Positions 54,799-63,877 of a DNA stretch of 64,000 bases are shown here, piece after piece. Every line of letters starts with the position of its first letter. Within the stretch, counting starts at the first letter, position 1. The position numbers and the translations under genes were made by a program. The stretch is from positions 186,001 to 250,000 of the forward strand of contig JAQWSE010000005.1 of assembly GCA_029243395.1 (NCBI GenBank), given 5' to 3'. The stretch is from Paracoccaceae bacterium. Lineage in GTDB: Bacteria > Pseudomonadota > Alphaproteobacteria > Rhodobacterales > Rhodobacteraceae. The notes beneath the pieces were generated by a model. It ran no database searches. It had not been told where the DNA came from and saw only the letters and a list, made by a program, of their open reading frames with translations.

Positions 54799-55124
54799 TC
54801 AAAATGCTCCAGTAAGCAATCACTAGTAAATGACAAAGATAAAAACCGCCGGAATCTATGATTATTGTAGCCAAACTATGAAATATAGTTAGATTTAGCT
54901 ACCGTAGTTTCTATACTATATGTCAAGACCCTACCGCCAGGGGCATTTCCGTTGACATTGACAAGAAAGCGGTCGTAGGGTTCGTTAACATTTACTATAT
55001 GGTACGTTAACATTTGTCATATGTTCCGTTGACATAAAAAACAAACTGGCGGTAGGTTCCTACGATTTTCTCAAATTAAAATGTCAACAAAATGTCAATA
55101 TCGGGAATTACACCCTTATTTATA
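54799..55124. other. Region between regulator gene and tRNA-Asn: repeat-rich island end
   Basis: Contains AACTAT-GAAAT-ATAGTT (54875-54891), TGTCAAGACCCTACCGCC as at 39044, GTTGACATTGACAAG, GCGGTCGTAGGGTTCGTTAA, the GTTAACATTT tandem (54986-55038), GGCGGTAGGTTCC (about 55047) and two TGTCAAC/TGTCAAT boxes near 55082. No gene seen. This is the tRNA-proximal end of the repeat array. Confidence 0.6.
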
Positions 55125-55199
55125 TGGCTCCGGCGGTAGGGATCGAACCTACGACAAATTGATTAACAGTCAACTGCTCTACCGCTGAGCTACGCCGGA
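55125..55199 (-). tRNA. tRNA-Asn (anticodon GUU)
   Basis: A complete cloverleaf on the minus strand: acceptor TCCGGCG pairs with CGCCGGA, D-arm AGCTCAGCGGTAGAGC, anticodon loop CTGTTAA giving GUU, T-arm TAGG-TTCGATC-CCTA, and an encoded CCA after discriminator G. It is the target whose 3' end is copied at 35831, 36016, 40721 and 45009. The copies lie past its 3' end, as expected for integrase-driven insertion that regenerates the gene. Confidence 0.95.
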
Positions 55200-55254
55200 A
55201 CATTACTACATCCTGTCTATATCAATGGTTTAATAATCCATCAAGATGATTTTT

Positions 55255-56139
55255 CTATTCTTTTACGCTGAAAGAAGACCGAGATGAAACCGGTTCTTTG
55301 CAGATCACCAAATTTCTTTCCATAAGATTAATTAGATGTGCTAGTACATTTCTTGTTCCCGCTCTTATCAAAGGTTCTGGAAGCTCTCTATATATAGTAT
55401 TGGCTATTTGAAAACTAGAGGCATCTTCTTTAGCTAGTATTTGCAAAATTTGTTTTTCCCTCTCTAATCTATGTTTTTTGAGGTTAGCAACACACACTTT
55501 AGCATTTCTAATTTCACTTCCATGGCCAGGTAAATAAATATCCTCATCCCTCTGCAAAAGTTTATCAAGCGATTCGTAATAATGCCCAACATCACCATCT
55601 GGCGGTGAGATTAATGTAGAAGTCCATCCCATCACCAAATCCCCGGTGAACAAAATTTTCTCTTCTTTGTAGGAAAAACATAAATGATCAGATAAATGGC
55701 CAGGCGTATGAAGAACCTCCAAAGTCCAACCATCCCCTTTTATAGTTTCTCCACCTGAAATAGAAAAATCTGGATAAAAATCCTGATCTACACCTTCCAG
55801 ACCTCCAATTTCTTTTGATTTTCGTAAAATCGTTTTCATGAATTCAGACCTAGCACCCGCAGGATTTCCATGAGCTAAAATGGGAATATGGAACTCCTGA
55901 GCCAACCTTTTAGCACTTGCTGAATGATCTAGGTGAGAATGAGTAATGAGAATGTAACTGGGTTCTTCAGCCCTAAGAAGTTTTTGAAGTTCATAATAAT
56001 GATGCTCATTAATTGGGCCAGGATCAATAATACAAAGACCTGAGATAGCACCTAAAATATATGTGTTCGTACCTGAAAACGTCATTGGCCCCGAATTAGG
56101 AGCCGTTAACATCCTAAGATTTTTACAAATTGTTTTCAC
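55255..56139 (-). CDS. MBL-fold metallohydrolase (LACTB2/GloB-like)
   Basis: 294 residues. The metallo-beta-lactamase motif THSHLDHS (HxHxDH) at about residue 81, LHTPGHLSDH, FTGDLVMGW and YLPGHGSEI mark the fold. The last 80 residues form a winged-helix tail (EREKQILQILAKED, VLAHLINLMER) as in LACTB2-type enzymes. Family members hydrolyse thioesters or act on RNA; no further assignment is possible. It lies between the tRNA and the divergent histidine-kinase gene. Confidence 0.85.
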   Translation of the reverse strand: MKTICKNLRMLTAPNSGPMTFSGTNTYILGAISGLCIIDPGPINEHHYYELQKLLRAEEPSYILITHSHLDHSASAKRLAQEFHIPILAHGNPAGARSEFMKTILRKSKEIGGLEGVDQDFYPDFSISGGETIKGDGWTLEVLHTPGHLSDHLCFSYKEEKILFTGDLVMGWTSTLISPPDGDVGHYYESLDKLLQRDEDIYLPGHGSEIRNAKVCVANLKKHRLEREKQILQILAKEDASSFQIANTIYRELPEPLIRAGTRNVLAHLINLMERNLVICKEPVSSRSSFSVKE

Positions 56140-56218
56140 TTATCACTCAAATCATTTAGGTTAGAATCGTTGTAAGTCTCCTAATAAGCCTAAAATTAAT
56201 AGAAAGATCTGTAAATAA

Positions 56219-57562
56219 ATGGCTAGGAATTCCCTAAAAAAATATCTCCCAACGAGCTTGCTTGGTAGGGCAATCTTAATACTACTTTTTCCAATAGTTT
56301 TGGTGGAAATAATAGTAGGGATAGCTTTCATCCAAAGACATTTTGAACAAGTCACTGATCAAATGTCCGAAGGAATTTCATTAGAAATTATCTTCATGAA
56401 AAACGAACTGGAAAAAAAGATCAAAAGCGGTGTTAACCCTAATGACTTAAAGCAAATGATCTACGAACTAGGAAATGAATTTGGTTACACAGCCAAGTAT
56501 GATCACAATTTGGAGTTAAACTTAATCGATGATGTAAATTTTTTTGATGTATCTGGCAAAACATTCGTAAACAATTTAAATGAAAAATTAGGCTCGATTT
56601 CAGCATTTGACCTTACTAATCCAAGGATAGTAAACATTCAAACTTCGGTTAGCTCAGGCCGATTAGATCTCATGATTTCAAGGAAAAGAATTAGTGCATC
56701 TAACCCTCATCAGCTTTTAGTCTTGATGATTCTGGTAACTATTTTGTTAGTCCTTTTTTCTTTTATTATACTTAAGAATCAAATTAGACCTATTGGAAAG
56801 CTAGCAAAAGCTGCCGAAGCTTTTGGGAAAGGACAATTCGTTGAATTCAAACCAGGCGGATCAGATGAAGTGCGTAGGGCTGGTGTAGCTTTTTTAGCAA
56901 TGCGGGCAAGAATAGAAAGACAAATAAAGCAAAGAACACAAATGCTTTCTGGTGTTAGCCATGACCTTAGAACACCATTAACCCGATTGAAATTAGCCCT
57001 AGCTCTTCAAAAAGAAAGTCAAGAAGTGCGTGACATGCTAGATGACGTAGATTCCATGGGGGCTATGCTAGACGAATTTTTAGAATTCTCTAAAGTTAGT
57101 AAGAAAGAAGTAACAAAAGAAATTTTAGTAGTAGACTTCTTAGGTCGACTTGTGAAGAAAAATCAAAGGCATTTTGATAATATTCACCTCGAAATCATAT
57201 CTCCTTTGAAAAAAGAATTCACAATTGAGGTTAGAGAGAATGCTTTAAGCAGAGGAATTCAAAATATCATTGATAATGCAATGACATTTGGTGACAAAGT
57301 AAATGTAATAGCCAGAAAGGATACAAATTATATTGTGTTACAGATTGAAGACAATGGACCTGGCATCCATGAGGATAATTATGAACTGGCTTTACGGCCT
57401 TTCTCTCGCTTAGACGAAGCAAGAAATCAAAACAGCCATTCTGGTGTTGGACTAGGTTTAAGCATTTCAACCGACATTGTAAGAAACCATGGCGGGAAAG
57501 TATCTCTTTACCGTTCAGAAAAATTGGGTGGACTTGGCGTTAGTATTCGCATTCCTATATGA
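56219..57562 (+). CDS. EnvZ-like sensor histidine kinase
   Basis: 447 residues. Two membrane spans (about 17-38 and 160-183) flank a periplasmic sensor region; a HAMP follows, then the HisKA box GVSHDLRTPLTRLKLAL with the phospho-acceptor His, and the HATPase with N-box IQNIIDNAM, G1 EDNGPGI and G2 GVGLGLSI. The LRTPLTRLKLA sequence is typical of EnvZ. No response regulator gene is adjacent in the window, so the OmpR-like partner must lie elsewhere. It is divergent from the MBL gene and ends 4 bases from the convergent kinase-like gene. Confidence 0.85.
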   Translation: MARNSLKKYLPTSLLGRAILILLFPIVLVEIIVGIAFIQRHFEQVTDQMSEGISLEIIFMKNELEKKIKSGVNPNDLKQMIYELGNEFGYTAKYDHNLELNLIDDVNFFDVSGKTFVNNLNEKLGSISAFDLTNPRIVNIQTSVSSGRLDLMISRKRISASNPHQLLVLMILVTILLVLFSFIILKNQIRPIGKLAKAAEAFGKGQFVEFKPGGSDEVRRAGVAFLAMRARIERQIKQRTQMLSGVSHDLRTPLTRLKLALALQKESQEVRDMLDDVDSMGAMLDEFLEFSKVSKKEVTKEILVVDFLGRLVKKNQRHFDNIHLEIISPLKKEFTIEVRENALSRGIQNIIDNAMTFGDKVNVIARKDTNYIVLQIEDNGPGIHEDNYELALRPFSRLDEARNQNSHSGVGLGLSISTDIVRNHGGKVSLYRSEKLGGLGVSIRIPI

Positions 57563-57565
57563 GGG

Positions 57566-58597
57566 TTAAATTTTAAGTCGTTCCAAAGCCTTTTTTGCAA
57601 ATTTCACAACATACTCACCCATTTTAATAGCTTTTTCTGGATTAGATGCATTACCATCTAGAGCTCTTTTTTTCACTCCTTGCAAAATGGCCGCCATTCT
57701 GAAATAACAAAAAGCAATAGGAAATTCCAAATCAGGAATTTCTGCCAGCCCTATATGTCGGCTATACTGATCCAGAAATTCATTGTCTTCAGGTATCCCC
57801 AAGTCCTGCCTGTTGACCCCAGCAAGACCTCTTCCCTCTTCTCCAACAGGCATAGACCATTGCATAATTTGTGAGGCCAAATCTGCTCTTGGATCTCCTA
57901 AAGTCGAAAGCTCCCAATCAAGTATTGCAATAAGCTTAAAATGCTTTTTATGAAATAAAAGATTGTCAATACGCCAATCTCCATGGACTAATCTTGATGG
58001 CCCCTCATCTACCGGCACATGCTCACTTAACCATTGCATTAAGATTTCCATGGGCAAAATGTTATCAGTTTTACTAGACTCATATTGCCTTGACCAACGT
58101 GAAAACTGTCTAGAAAAGTAATTGCCAGATTTTCCAAAATGAGAAAGACCAACTATATTTGGATCAACCTTATGGAGATTTGCTAAACCTTTAACATTCT
58201 CCTCATACACCACCTTTCTCTCAGGCACGCTTATTTGAGTAATTCTGGGATCAACAAAAGATTGTCCGTCAACATACTCCATAACAAAATAGGGTGTCCC
58301 GATTTCTTTAGGATCTTCGCATAAATAATACATTTCAGGGACAGGCACATCCGTTTTTGCCAAAGCAGACATAACTTGATATTCTCTTTCTACCATATGA
58401 GCAGATTTCAACAGCTTACCCAACGGTTTTTTACGAAGCACTAATTTTTCTTTACTCCCACTGAGTATAAATGTTGGATTAGATTGCCCTAATGGGGTCT
58501 TAGTGACAACCCATGGACCTTGTTTTTCAGGCATTCGAAGAGTTAAGGCTTTTGCAACTTTTTTTAAGTCAAGATAGCTAGAGTCTTGTGTAATCAT
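57566..58597 (-). CDS. APH-family phosphotransferase paired with acyl-CoA dehydrogenase (ACAD10 N-half-like)
   Basis: 343 residues of the aminoglycoside phosphotransferase-like fold: VLRKKPLGKLL holds the ATP Lys, LVHGDWRIDNLLF the catalytic loop and AILDWELSTLGDPRADL the metal Asp. It begins immediately after the acyl-CoA dehydrogenase stop. This gene pair equals the two halves of eukaryotic ACAD10/ACAD11, which act on 4-hydroxy acids by phosphorylation followed by dehydrogenation. So 4-hydroxyacyl-CoA breakdown is the likely role (inference from the pair). Confidence 0.83.
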   Translation of the reverse strand: MITQDSSYLDLKKVAKALTLRMPEKQGPWVVTKTPLGQSNPTFILSGSKEKLVLRKKPLGKLLKSAHMVEREYQVMSALAKTDVPVPEMYYLCEDPKEIGTPYFVMEYVDGQSFVDPRITQISVPERKVVYEENVKGLANLHKVDPNIVGLSHFGKSGNYFSRQFSRWSRQYESSKTDNILPMEILMQWLSEHVPVDEGPSRLVHGDWRIDNLLFHKKHFKLIAILDWELSTLGDPRADLASQIMQWSMPVGEEGRGLAGVNRQDLGIPEDNEFLDQYSRHIGLAEIPDLEFPIAFCYFRMAAILQGVKKRALDGNASNPEKAIKMGEYVVKFAKKALERLKI

Positions 58598-59833
58598 TTA
58601 GACATCATTTTTCCTAAATTTTCTAAGCTCTGCCCTGGCTATCTGACGCCTATGAACAGCGTCAGGACCATCGGCAAGCCTTAGCGTTCTTAAGTGTGTC
58701 CACGCAGCAGCTAAAGGTGTATCCTGACTAACACCCATTCCGCCAAACATTTGAATAGCCTCATCGACGACCTTTAAAGCCACCTTCGGCGCAACTACTT
58801 TCACTTGACTTATCCAAGGCGCCGCTGTTCTATCATCAGTATTATCCATCATCCATGCCGCCTTCAAACATAATAATCTAGCCATTTCAATGTCCATTCT
58901 ACAATTGGCGATTATATCATAATTAGCGCCTAATTCCGCTATTTTCTTGCCAAAAGCTTTTCTATCTAAAGCTCGTTCACACATCAGCTCTAAGGCAAAT
59001 TCAGCTTGACCTATAGCCCGCATGCAATGGTGTATTCTGCCAGGCCCCAATCTTCCTTGCGCTATTTCAAATCCTCTACCCTCTTCAGAAAGAAGTAAAT
59101 CACTTTGATCTACATTCACATTGTCAAAACTGATATGCATATGTCCATGTGGGGCATCATCATGGCCATAAACCTGCATGGGTCTCAAAATCTTTATGCC
59201 ACTTGCATCACTTGGAACTAAAAACATAGAATGGCTTTTATGCTTATCCATTTCCAAAGTCCCGGTTCTAGCCAATACGATATAAAGTCTACATCGAGGA
59301 TCCCCTGCACCGGATATCCACCATTTTTCTCCGTTCAATACATATTTTTTACCATTAAACTTGGCCGTTAGGGAAATATTGGTTGCATCCGAAGACGCCA
59401 CATCAGGTTCCGTCATGCAATAGGCTGACCTTATTTTACCTTCAAGTAGAGGTTGAAGCCAACGTTCTTTGTGCTCTTTGGTTCCATAACGTTCCAGGAC
59501 CTCCATATTACCCGTGTCTGGCGCTGAACAGTTAAAAACCTCAGCAGCTAACCTGCATTTTCCCATTTCTTCAGCCAAGTAAGCATACTCTACTGTAGAA
59601 AGGCCGTACCCTGTATTGGAACTTGTTAACCAAAAATTCCACAAATTCTTATCCTTGGCCTTCTTTTTAAGGCCATCTAACGTGCTTAGCATAGTTTTGG
59701 TAAACTCAAACCTTGATCCTGTTGATCCCACTTCATCAAAGTACTCACGTTCTTTAGGTCGAATTTCATCATCAATGAAATTACGCACTTCATCTCTTAC
59801 TTTCTTAACCTTGGCAGATAAACCTAGTTCCAT
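58598..59833 (-). CDS. Acyl-CoA dehydrogenase (ACAD10/11-like)
   Basis: 411 residues with the acyl-CoA dehydrogenase fold: AYCMTEPDVASSDATN (substrate loop), WWISGAGDPRC, and C-terminal AIQMFGGMGVSQDTPLAAAW. Residues of the catalytic base cannot be fixed by eye. Stop and start with the APH-like gene abut (TAAATG), so the two proteins are made together. First gene of the pair. Confidence 0.88.
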   Translation of the reverse strand: MELGLSAKVKKVRDEVRNFIDDEIRPKEREYFDEVGSTGSRFEFTKTMLSTLDGLKKKAKDKNLWNFWLTSSNTGYGLSTVEYAYLAEEMGKCRLAAEVFNCSAPDTGNMEVLERYGTKEHKERWLQPLLEGKIRSAYCMTEPDVASSDATNISLTAKFNGKKYVLNGEKWWISGAGDPRCRLYIVLARTGTLEMDKHKSHSMFLVPSDASGIKILRPMQVYGHDDAPHGHMHISFDNVNVDQSDLLLSEEGRGFEIAQGRLGPGRIHHCMRAIGQAEFALELMCERALDRKAFGKKIAELGANYDIIANCRMDIEMARLLCLKAAWMMDNTDDRTAAPWISQVKVVAPKVALKVVDEAIQMFGGMGVSQDTPLAAAWTHLRTLRLADGPDAVHRRQIARAELRKFRKNDV

Positions 59834-60017
59834 AATAACTCCTGAACTTTAACCACTTTTAGTACCGTCTCGTAAAATCTTTCACTTTTCAAGTAACTTG
59901 TTTATAGTAATCTATGGGTCAATATATTATTCCTTTTATTAAAATAAAAAAATGTTGGGTATTTAAATCAATTGTTAAAACAATATCCAATCTATATAAC
60001 TGTAGAATTCATTATTC

Positions 60018-61442
60018 ATGCATAGCAAATTTACAATTCATTGGTTTAGATCCGACTTGAGGCTTGCAGATAATCCATCATTTTCTTATGCATGCAAGAA
60101 CGCTGATATAATTCCTGTGTACATATTTGACGAAACAAATAAAGCTCATTTTCCCCTTGGCGAGGCCAGCTTAACATGGTTGTGGAACTCACTGATTTTA
60201 TTAAATAATAGTCTTTCTGATAAGCTCCTTATTTTCAAAGGAAATCCTATGGAAATTCTCCTAACTTTAGCAATGGAAAATAATGTCACAGGCGTATTTT
60301 GGAACCGATGCTATACCCCGTGGCAAGTATCCCAAGACACTACCATAAAACAAAAAATTCGGTCTAAGAAAATTGAGTGCAAGACCTTTAACGGGAGTTT
60401 ATTATGGGAACCTTGGGAAGTTTTGAAAGCAGATGGCACTCCTTATAAGGTCTTCACTCCGTATTATCGAAGGGGTTGCTTGGGAACTAAACTTCCACGA
60501 ACACCACTAACTACACCCAAAAAAATATCCTTTGCAGAAAATATCATATTAAAGCAACCCCAATTGCCGAAGACTTTTAATCAACTCAAGTGGCAGTCTA
60601 AGATACTAAGGCATGCATTGATAGGTGAAAAGAATGCTGAGAAAAAATTAAAGACTTTCCTTGATTCAGGTATTTTTAGTTACAAAAAAGGCCGAGATTT
60701 TCCTAGTTCAGGGGATGTTTCAAAACTAGCTCCAAACCTTCATTTTGGAGAAATATCTCCTAATCAGATTTGCTCAAAAGTAAAGAACATGCCATCTAGT
60801 GAGAATACTGATAATTTTATGAGTGAACTAGCATGGAGAGAATTTTCTTACTACCTACTCTATCATTTTCCAAAAATTACCAAACAAAATCTGCGGTCAC
60901 AATTTGATAGATTTCCATGGATTTGTAATCCGAAGGATCTAAATGCCTGGAAATTGGGGAAAACCGGGATACCTATGGTGGATGCCGGAATGAGAGAATT
61001 ATGGGAAACAGGCTCGATGCATAATCGATTAAGAATGATTGTTGGCTCTTTCCTAGTAAAAAATCTCTTAATTGATTGGCGTTCAGGGGCCCGCTGGTTT
61101 TGGGATTGCTTATTTGACGCCGATTTAGCCAGCAATACTGCGGGTTGGCAATGGATTGCAGGTTCTGGGGCTGACGCTGCCCCTTACTATAGAATTTTTA
61201 ATCCAGTATTGCAGGGGAAAAGATTTGATCCAGAAGGTAAATATATAAAAAAATATATACCTGAACTTCGTAAATTAGATTTAAAATATTTATTTGCTCC
61301 TTGGGAAGCGCCTCCCTCAATTTTAAACAAAGCTGGTGTTATAATGGGTAAAACCTATCCGTATCCAATTGTTAACTTGTCAACATCTAGAAAAACTGCT
61401 CTTGAAGCATTCAAGGTCTTGAAGAATAATGCTAGTAACTGA
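60018..61442 (+). CDS. phrB: Deoxyribodipyrimidine photolyase
   Basis: 474 residues. IHWFRSDLRLADNPS is the N-terminal antenna-domain start; the FAD-binding half contains ELAWREFSYYLLYHFP, GIPMVDAGMRELWETG and MHNRLRMIVGSFL, WFWDCLFDADLASNTAGWQW and the Asn/Trp residues of class I CPD photolyases. It repairs UV-induced pyrimidine dimers using blue light, useful to a surface-water plankter. Single gene, divergent from the acyl-CoA dehydrogenase. Confidence 0.92.
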   Translation: MHSKFTIHWFRSDLRLADNPSFSYACKNADIIPVYIFDETNKAHFPLGEASLTWLWNSLILLNNSLSDKLLIFKGNPMEILLTLAMENNVTGVFWNRCYTPWQVSQDTTIKQKIRSKKIECKTFNGSLLWEPWEVLKADGTPYKVFTPYYRRGCLGTKLPRTPLTTPKKISFAENIILKQPQLPKTFNQLKWQSKILRHALIGEKNAEKKLKTFLDSGIFSYKKGRDFPSSGDVSKLAPNLHFGEISPNQICSKVKNMPSSENTDNFMSELAWREFSYYLLYHFPKITKQNLRSQFDRFPWICNPKDLNAWKLGKTGIPMVDAGMRELWETGSMHNRLRMIVGSFLVKNLLIDWRSGARWFWDCLFDADLASNTAGWQWIAGSGADAAPYYRIFNPVLQGKRFDPEGKYIKKYIPELRKLDLKYLFAPWEAPPSILNKAGVIMGKTYPYPIVNLSTSRKTALEAFKVLKNNASN

Positions 61443-61514
61443 TAACCTTCGCAAAAACCGTGTATGACTTAACATTGACAGTACTTTACTAACTAAAATT
61501 ACGTGGAGGGTTTA

Positions 61515-61925
61515 ATGACTTATTTTGAAGCGTTACTTTCGGGCTTACCATTCTTCATATCGCATTTTTTCTTGACACTTTTGTTACTATTTTTTGGAGT
61601 GATTATCTACATACTACTAACCCCAATTAAGGAAATAAGTTTAATAAAAAATGGAAATGTTGCCGCAGCTATTTCCTTTTCAGGAGCTCTGCTTGGAATT
61701 GGCATTCCCTTGGCCAGTTCTCTATCAGTAAGTAACTCATTAATTGAAATATTCATCTGGGGTGTTACCGCTATATTGATCCAATTACTTTGCTACAAGT
61801 TGACTGATACTTTCTTGAGTAACTTAGGGGAAAGGATCAATAAAGGTGAATTGGCTACAGCAATCTTACTTTTTTCTATCAAGATTTCTGTTTCTTTGGT
61901 AAATGCAGCCGCAATTGTCGGTTAA
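61515..61925 (+). CDS. DUF350-like inner membrane protein
   Basis: About 136 residues with four hydrophobic segments; IKNGNVAAAISFSGALLGIGIPLASS (residues about 47-72, in two short parts) is the duplicated DUF350 core, and GELATAILLFSIKISVSLVNAA its second copy. DUF350 proteins are small membrane proteins of unknown role. GGAGGG lies four to five bases before the ATG. The stop overlaps the upstream part of the protease gene. Confidence 0.75.
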   Translation: MTYFEALLSGLPFFISHFFLTLLLLFFGVIIYILLTPIKEISLIKNGNVAAAISFSGALLGIGIPLASSLSVSNSLIEIFIWGVTAILIQLLCYKLTDTFLSNLGERINKGELATAILLFSIKISVSLVNAAAIVG

Positions 61926-61926
61926 A

Positions 61927-62784
61927 ATGTTAAGTTTTGTTCTCAAAAACATTTACCTAGCTATAGCTTTAATCACTATTGTATGGTCTTTATTTAGCTC
62001 CACAGATAACCCTAGCCACAAAAAAACAACCTATGCTTTCGCTGAAGAAGATACCTCGTTAATTACAAAGAAAATCAATGAAACAAAATTGAAAAACCTC
62101 AACCGGTATCGTTTAAAGACAGATGGCAACAACCGGAGATCCGGGATGGGTACAGCCTTTTACATTGGCAATGACATGTGGTTAACAGCACGACATGTAG
62201 TTAACAAATGCGAAAAGGTATTAATAAAAGAACCCTCTAAAAAGGGATTAATAGAAAAAATCCTTATTCATCCCAATTCTGACCTGGCTTTATTCAAACA
62301 TTCTGATACTCGTGAGCCTGTTAAATTTAAGCTTGCTACCAATATCCTTCAATCCTCTTTTACAACTGGTTTTCCAGGAGGAACCCCCGGAGATGCTGCC
62401 CTTGCATTAGCTGGGTTTATGGCTATGGAAGAACGTGGTTACAATATTCTGGAAAAACATACTATCTTTGCGGTTTTGGAAAAGCACCCAAGACCGCTTG
62501 TTTCTTTTGGCGGAATTAGTGGCGGCCCATCGTTTGATAGCTTCGGAAACCTGAACGGTGTCATCGTAGCTGAATTCACCCGGAGAGGTTTACTTGGGGC
62601 CGTTGGTATTGAACAAATTTCATGGTTAATAACAGCCTCAAAAAAGGATTCTTATTTTTTTAAGGAATCTAGGAATAATACTGAAAAAAATTTAAATACC
62701 AATGTCTCTCAAAATAATTATAAGAAAGTTGGGGAGAGATTAAGGAAGAAAGGTTCTGTAAGCCATCTTTTTTGTATAGCTTGA
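61927..62784 (+). CDS. Trypsin-like serine protease, membrane-anchored
   Basis: About 285 residues. A signal-anchor (about 5-25) precedes a chymotrypsin-fold domain with triad H90 (TARHVV), D119 (HPNSDLALF) and S198 (GGISGGPS). No PDZ domain follows, and the C-terminal 60 residues are Lys/Asn-rich. Overlap or near-contact with the DUF350 gene suggests they work together; a start at 61903 inside that gene is the alternative. Compared with the MORN-protease at 41.3 kb the sequence is quite different. Confidence 0.75.
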   Translation: MLSFVLKNIYLAIALITIVWSLFSSTDNPSHKKTTYAFAEEDTSLITKKINETKLKNLNRYRLKTDGNNRRSGMGTAFYIGNDMWLTARHVVNKCEKVLIKEPSKKGLIEKILIHPNSDLALFKHSDTREPVKFKLATNILQSSFTTGFPGGTPGDAALALAGFMAMEERGYNILEKHTIFAVLEKHPRPLVSFGGISGGPSFDSFGNLNGVIVAEFTRRGLLGAVGIEQISWLITASKKDSYFFKESRNNTEKNLNTNVSQNNYKKVGERLRKKGSVSHLFCIA

Positions 62785-62808
62785 TTTATCGCTAAAATTT
62801 TACCTATG

Positions 62809-63702
62809 CTAATCGTCTGGTTGAATCATATATTCTCTCAATTTTGCTTCCCGATATAAGGTGAATAACCCGGTAGCAATAATTAAAACCATACCCGTTA
62901 AACTAAAGTAATCTGGAATGTCGCCAAATATGAAGAACCCTAAAAGTAAAGCCCAGACCATGAGCGTATACCTAAAGGGACTAACAAAGGCTACAGAACC
63001 ATGCCGCATTGCCTCAACACTACAAAAGTAACCCATCATGAGTAAGAGACCTGAGAGAGAGAGCTGCAAAATTAAATTGTACTCTACAATCTGCCAATTT
63101 TGACTTACCATTAAATAAAATCCGGTTGATGATGTTACAACCAGTGAAGTGACCAGGGAAACAAATATTGTTGGAACTTCTTTAGGCATTTTTCTAGTTA
63201 AAAGGTCTCTACAGGTTACAGATAAAACTGCTCCTATTGCCAATACAGAGTAGAAGTTAAACCCTTCAGTTCCCGGTTTGATAATGAGTAAGACACCAAT
63301 TAACCCAAGAATGATTGCTACTGCTCTCTTCCTCCCAAATGTTTCTTTTAGTAGTAAACTAGCAGCAATCGTGACTACTAATGGTAAAGCCTGCAAAATA
63401 GCATTAACATTAGCAAAGGGCATGTTTAAGAGCGCAATCAAAAACAATATTGTTGCAAGAAGATCAAAAAGAGATCTGCCTAATGCTTTTTTAAATCCAG
63501 ATTTGCATGCCCGTATATTTCGCACCATAATAGAAAAAATTACTGCTATAAATATAGAGCAAAAGATGCCTCTGATAAAAATAGCCTGAGCTAATCCCAT
63601 TTGAGGAGCAACAATTTTCATAATGACATCATTAGAAACAAAAGCAGCCATGGAAATACTCATGAAAAAAGCACCACGTAAATTGTTTGATTCTAAAAGC
63701 AT
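62809..63702 (-). CDS. EamA/DMT-family transporter
   Basis: 297 residues with ten hydrophobic helices in two EamA repeats (MAAFVSNDVIMKIVAP, then AILQALPLVVTIAASLLLKE; second half PFRYTLMVWALLLGFFIFGD). Members export metabolites or amino acids; the substrate cannot be told. Convergent with the protease gene, 24 bases apart. Confidence 0.85.
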   Translation of the reverse strand: MLLESNNLRGAFFMSISMAAFVSNDVIMKIVAPQMGLAQAIFIRGIFCSIFIAVIFSIMVRNIRACKSGFKKALGRSLFDLLATILFLIALLNMPFANVNAILQALPLVVTIAASLLLKETFGRKRAVAIILGLIGVLLIIKPGTEGFNFYSVLAIGAVLSVTCRDLLTRKMPKEVPTIFVSLVTSLVVTSSTGFYLMVSQNWQIVEYNLILQLSLSGLLLMMGYFCSVEAMRHGSVAFVSPFRYTLMVWALLLGFFIFGDIPDYFSLTGMVLIIATGLFTLYREAKLREYMIQPDD

Positions 63703-63877
63703 ATTGAGGCCAATTCATCGAGTTAAAGAATTTGACATTAGGTAATTTATACAGCTCATACAGAGCAAATGTTGCCTGCTATACCCCAATTATAGGAAAT
63801 ATAGATTAAGTACAATTAACTTTGACACATTATAATCTTTTAAGATTTACAAAGGGTCACAGAATGGACTAGCTTGA

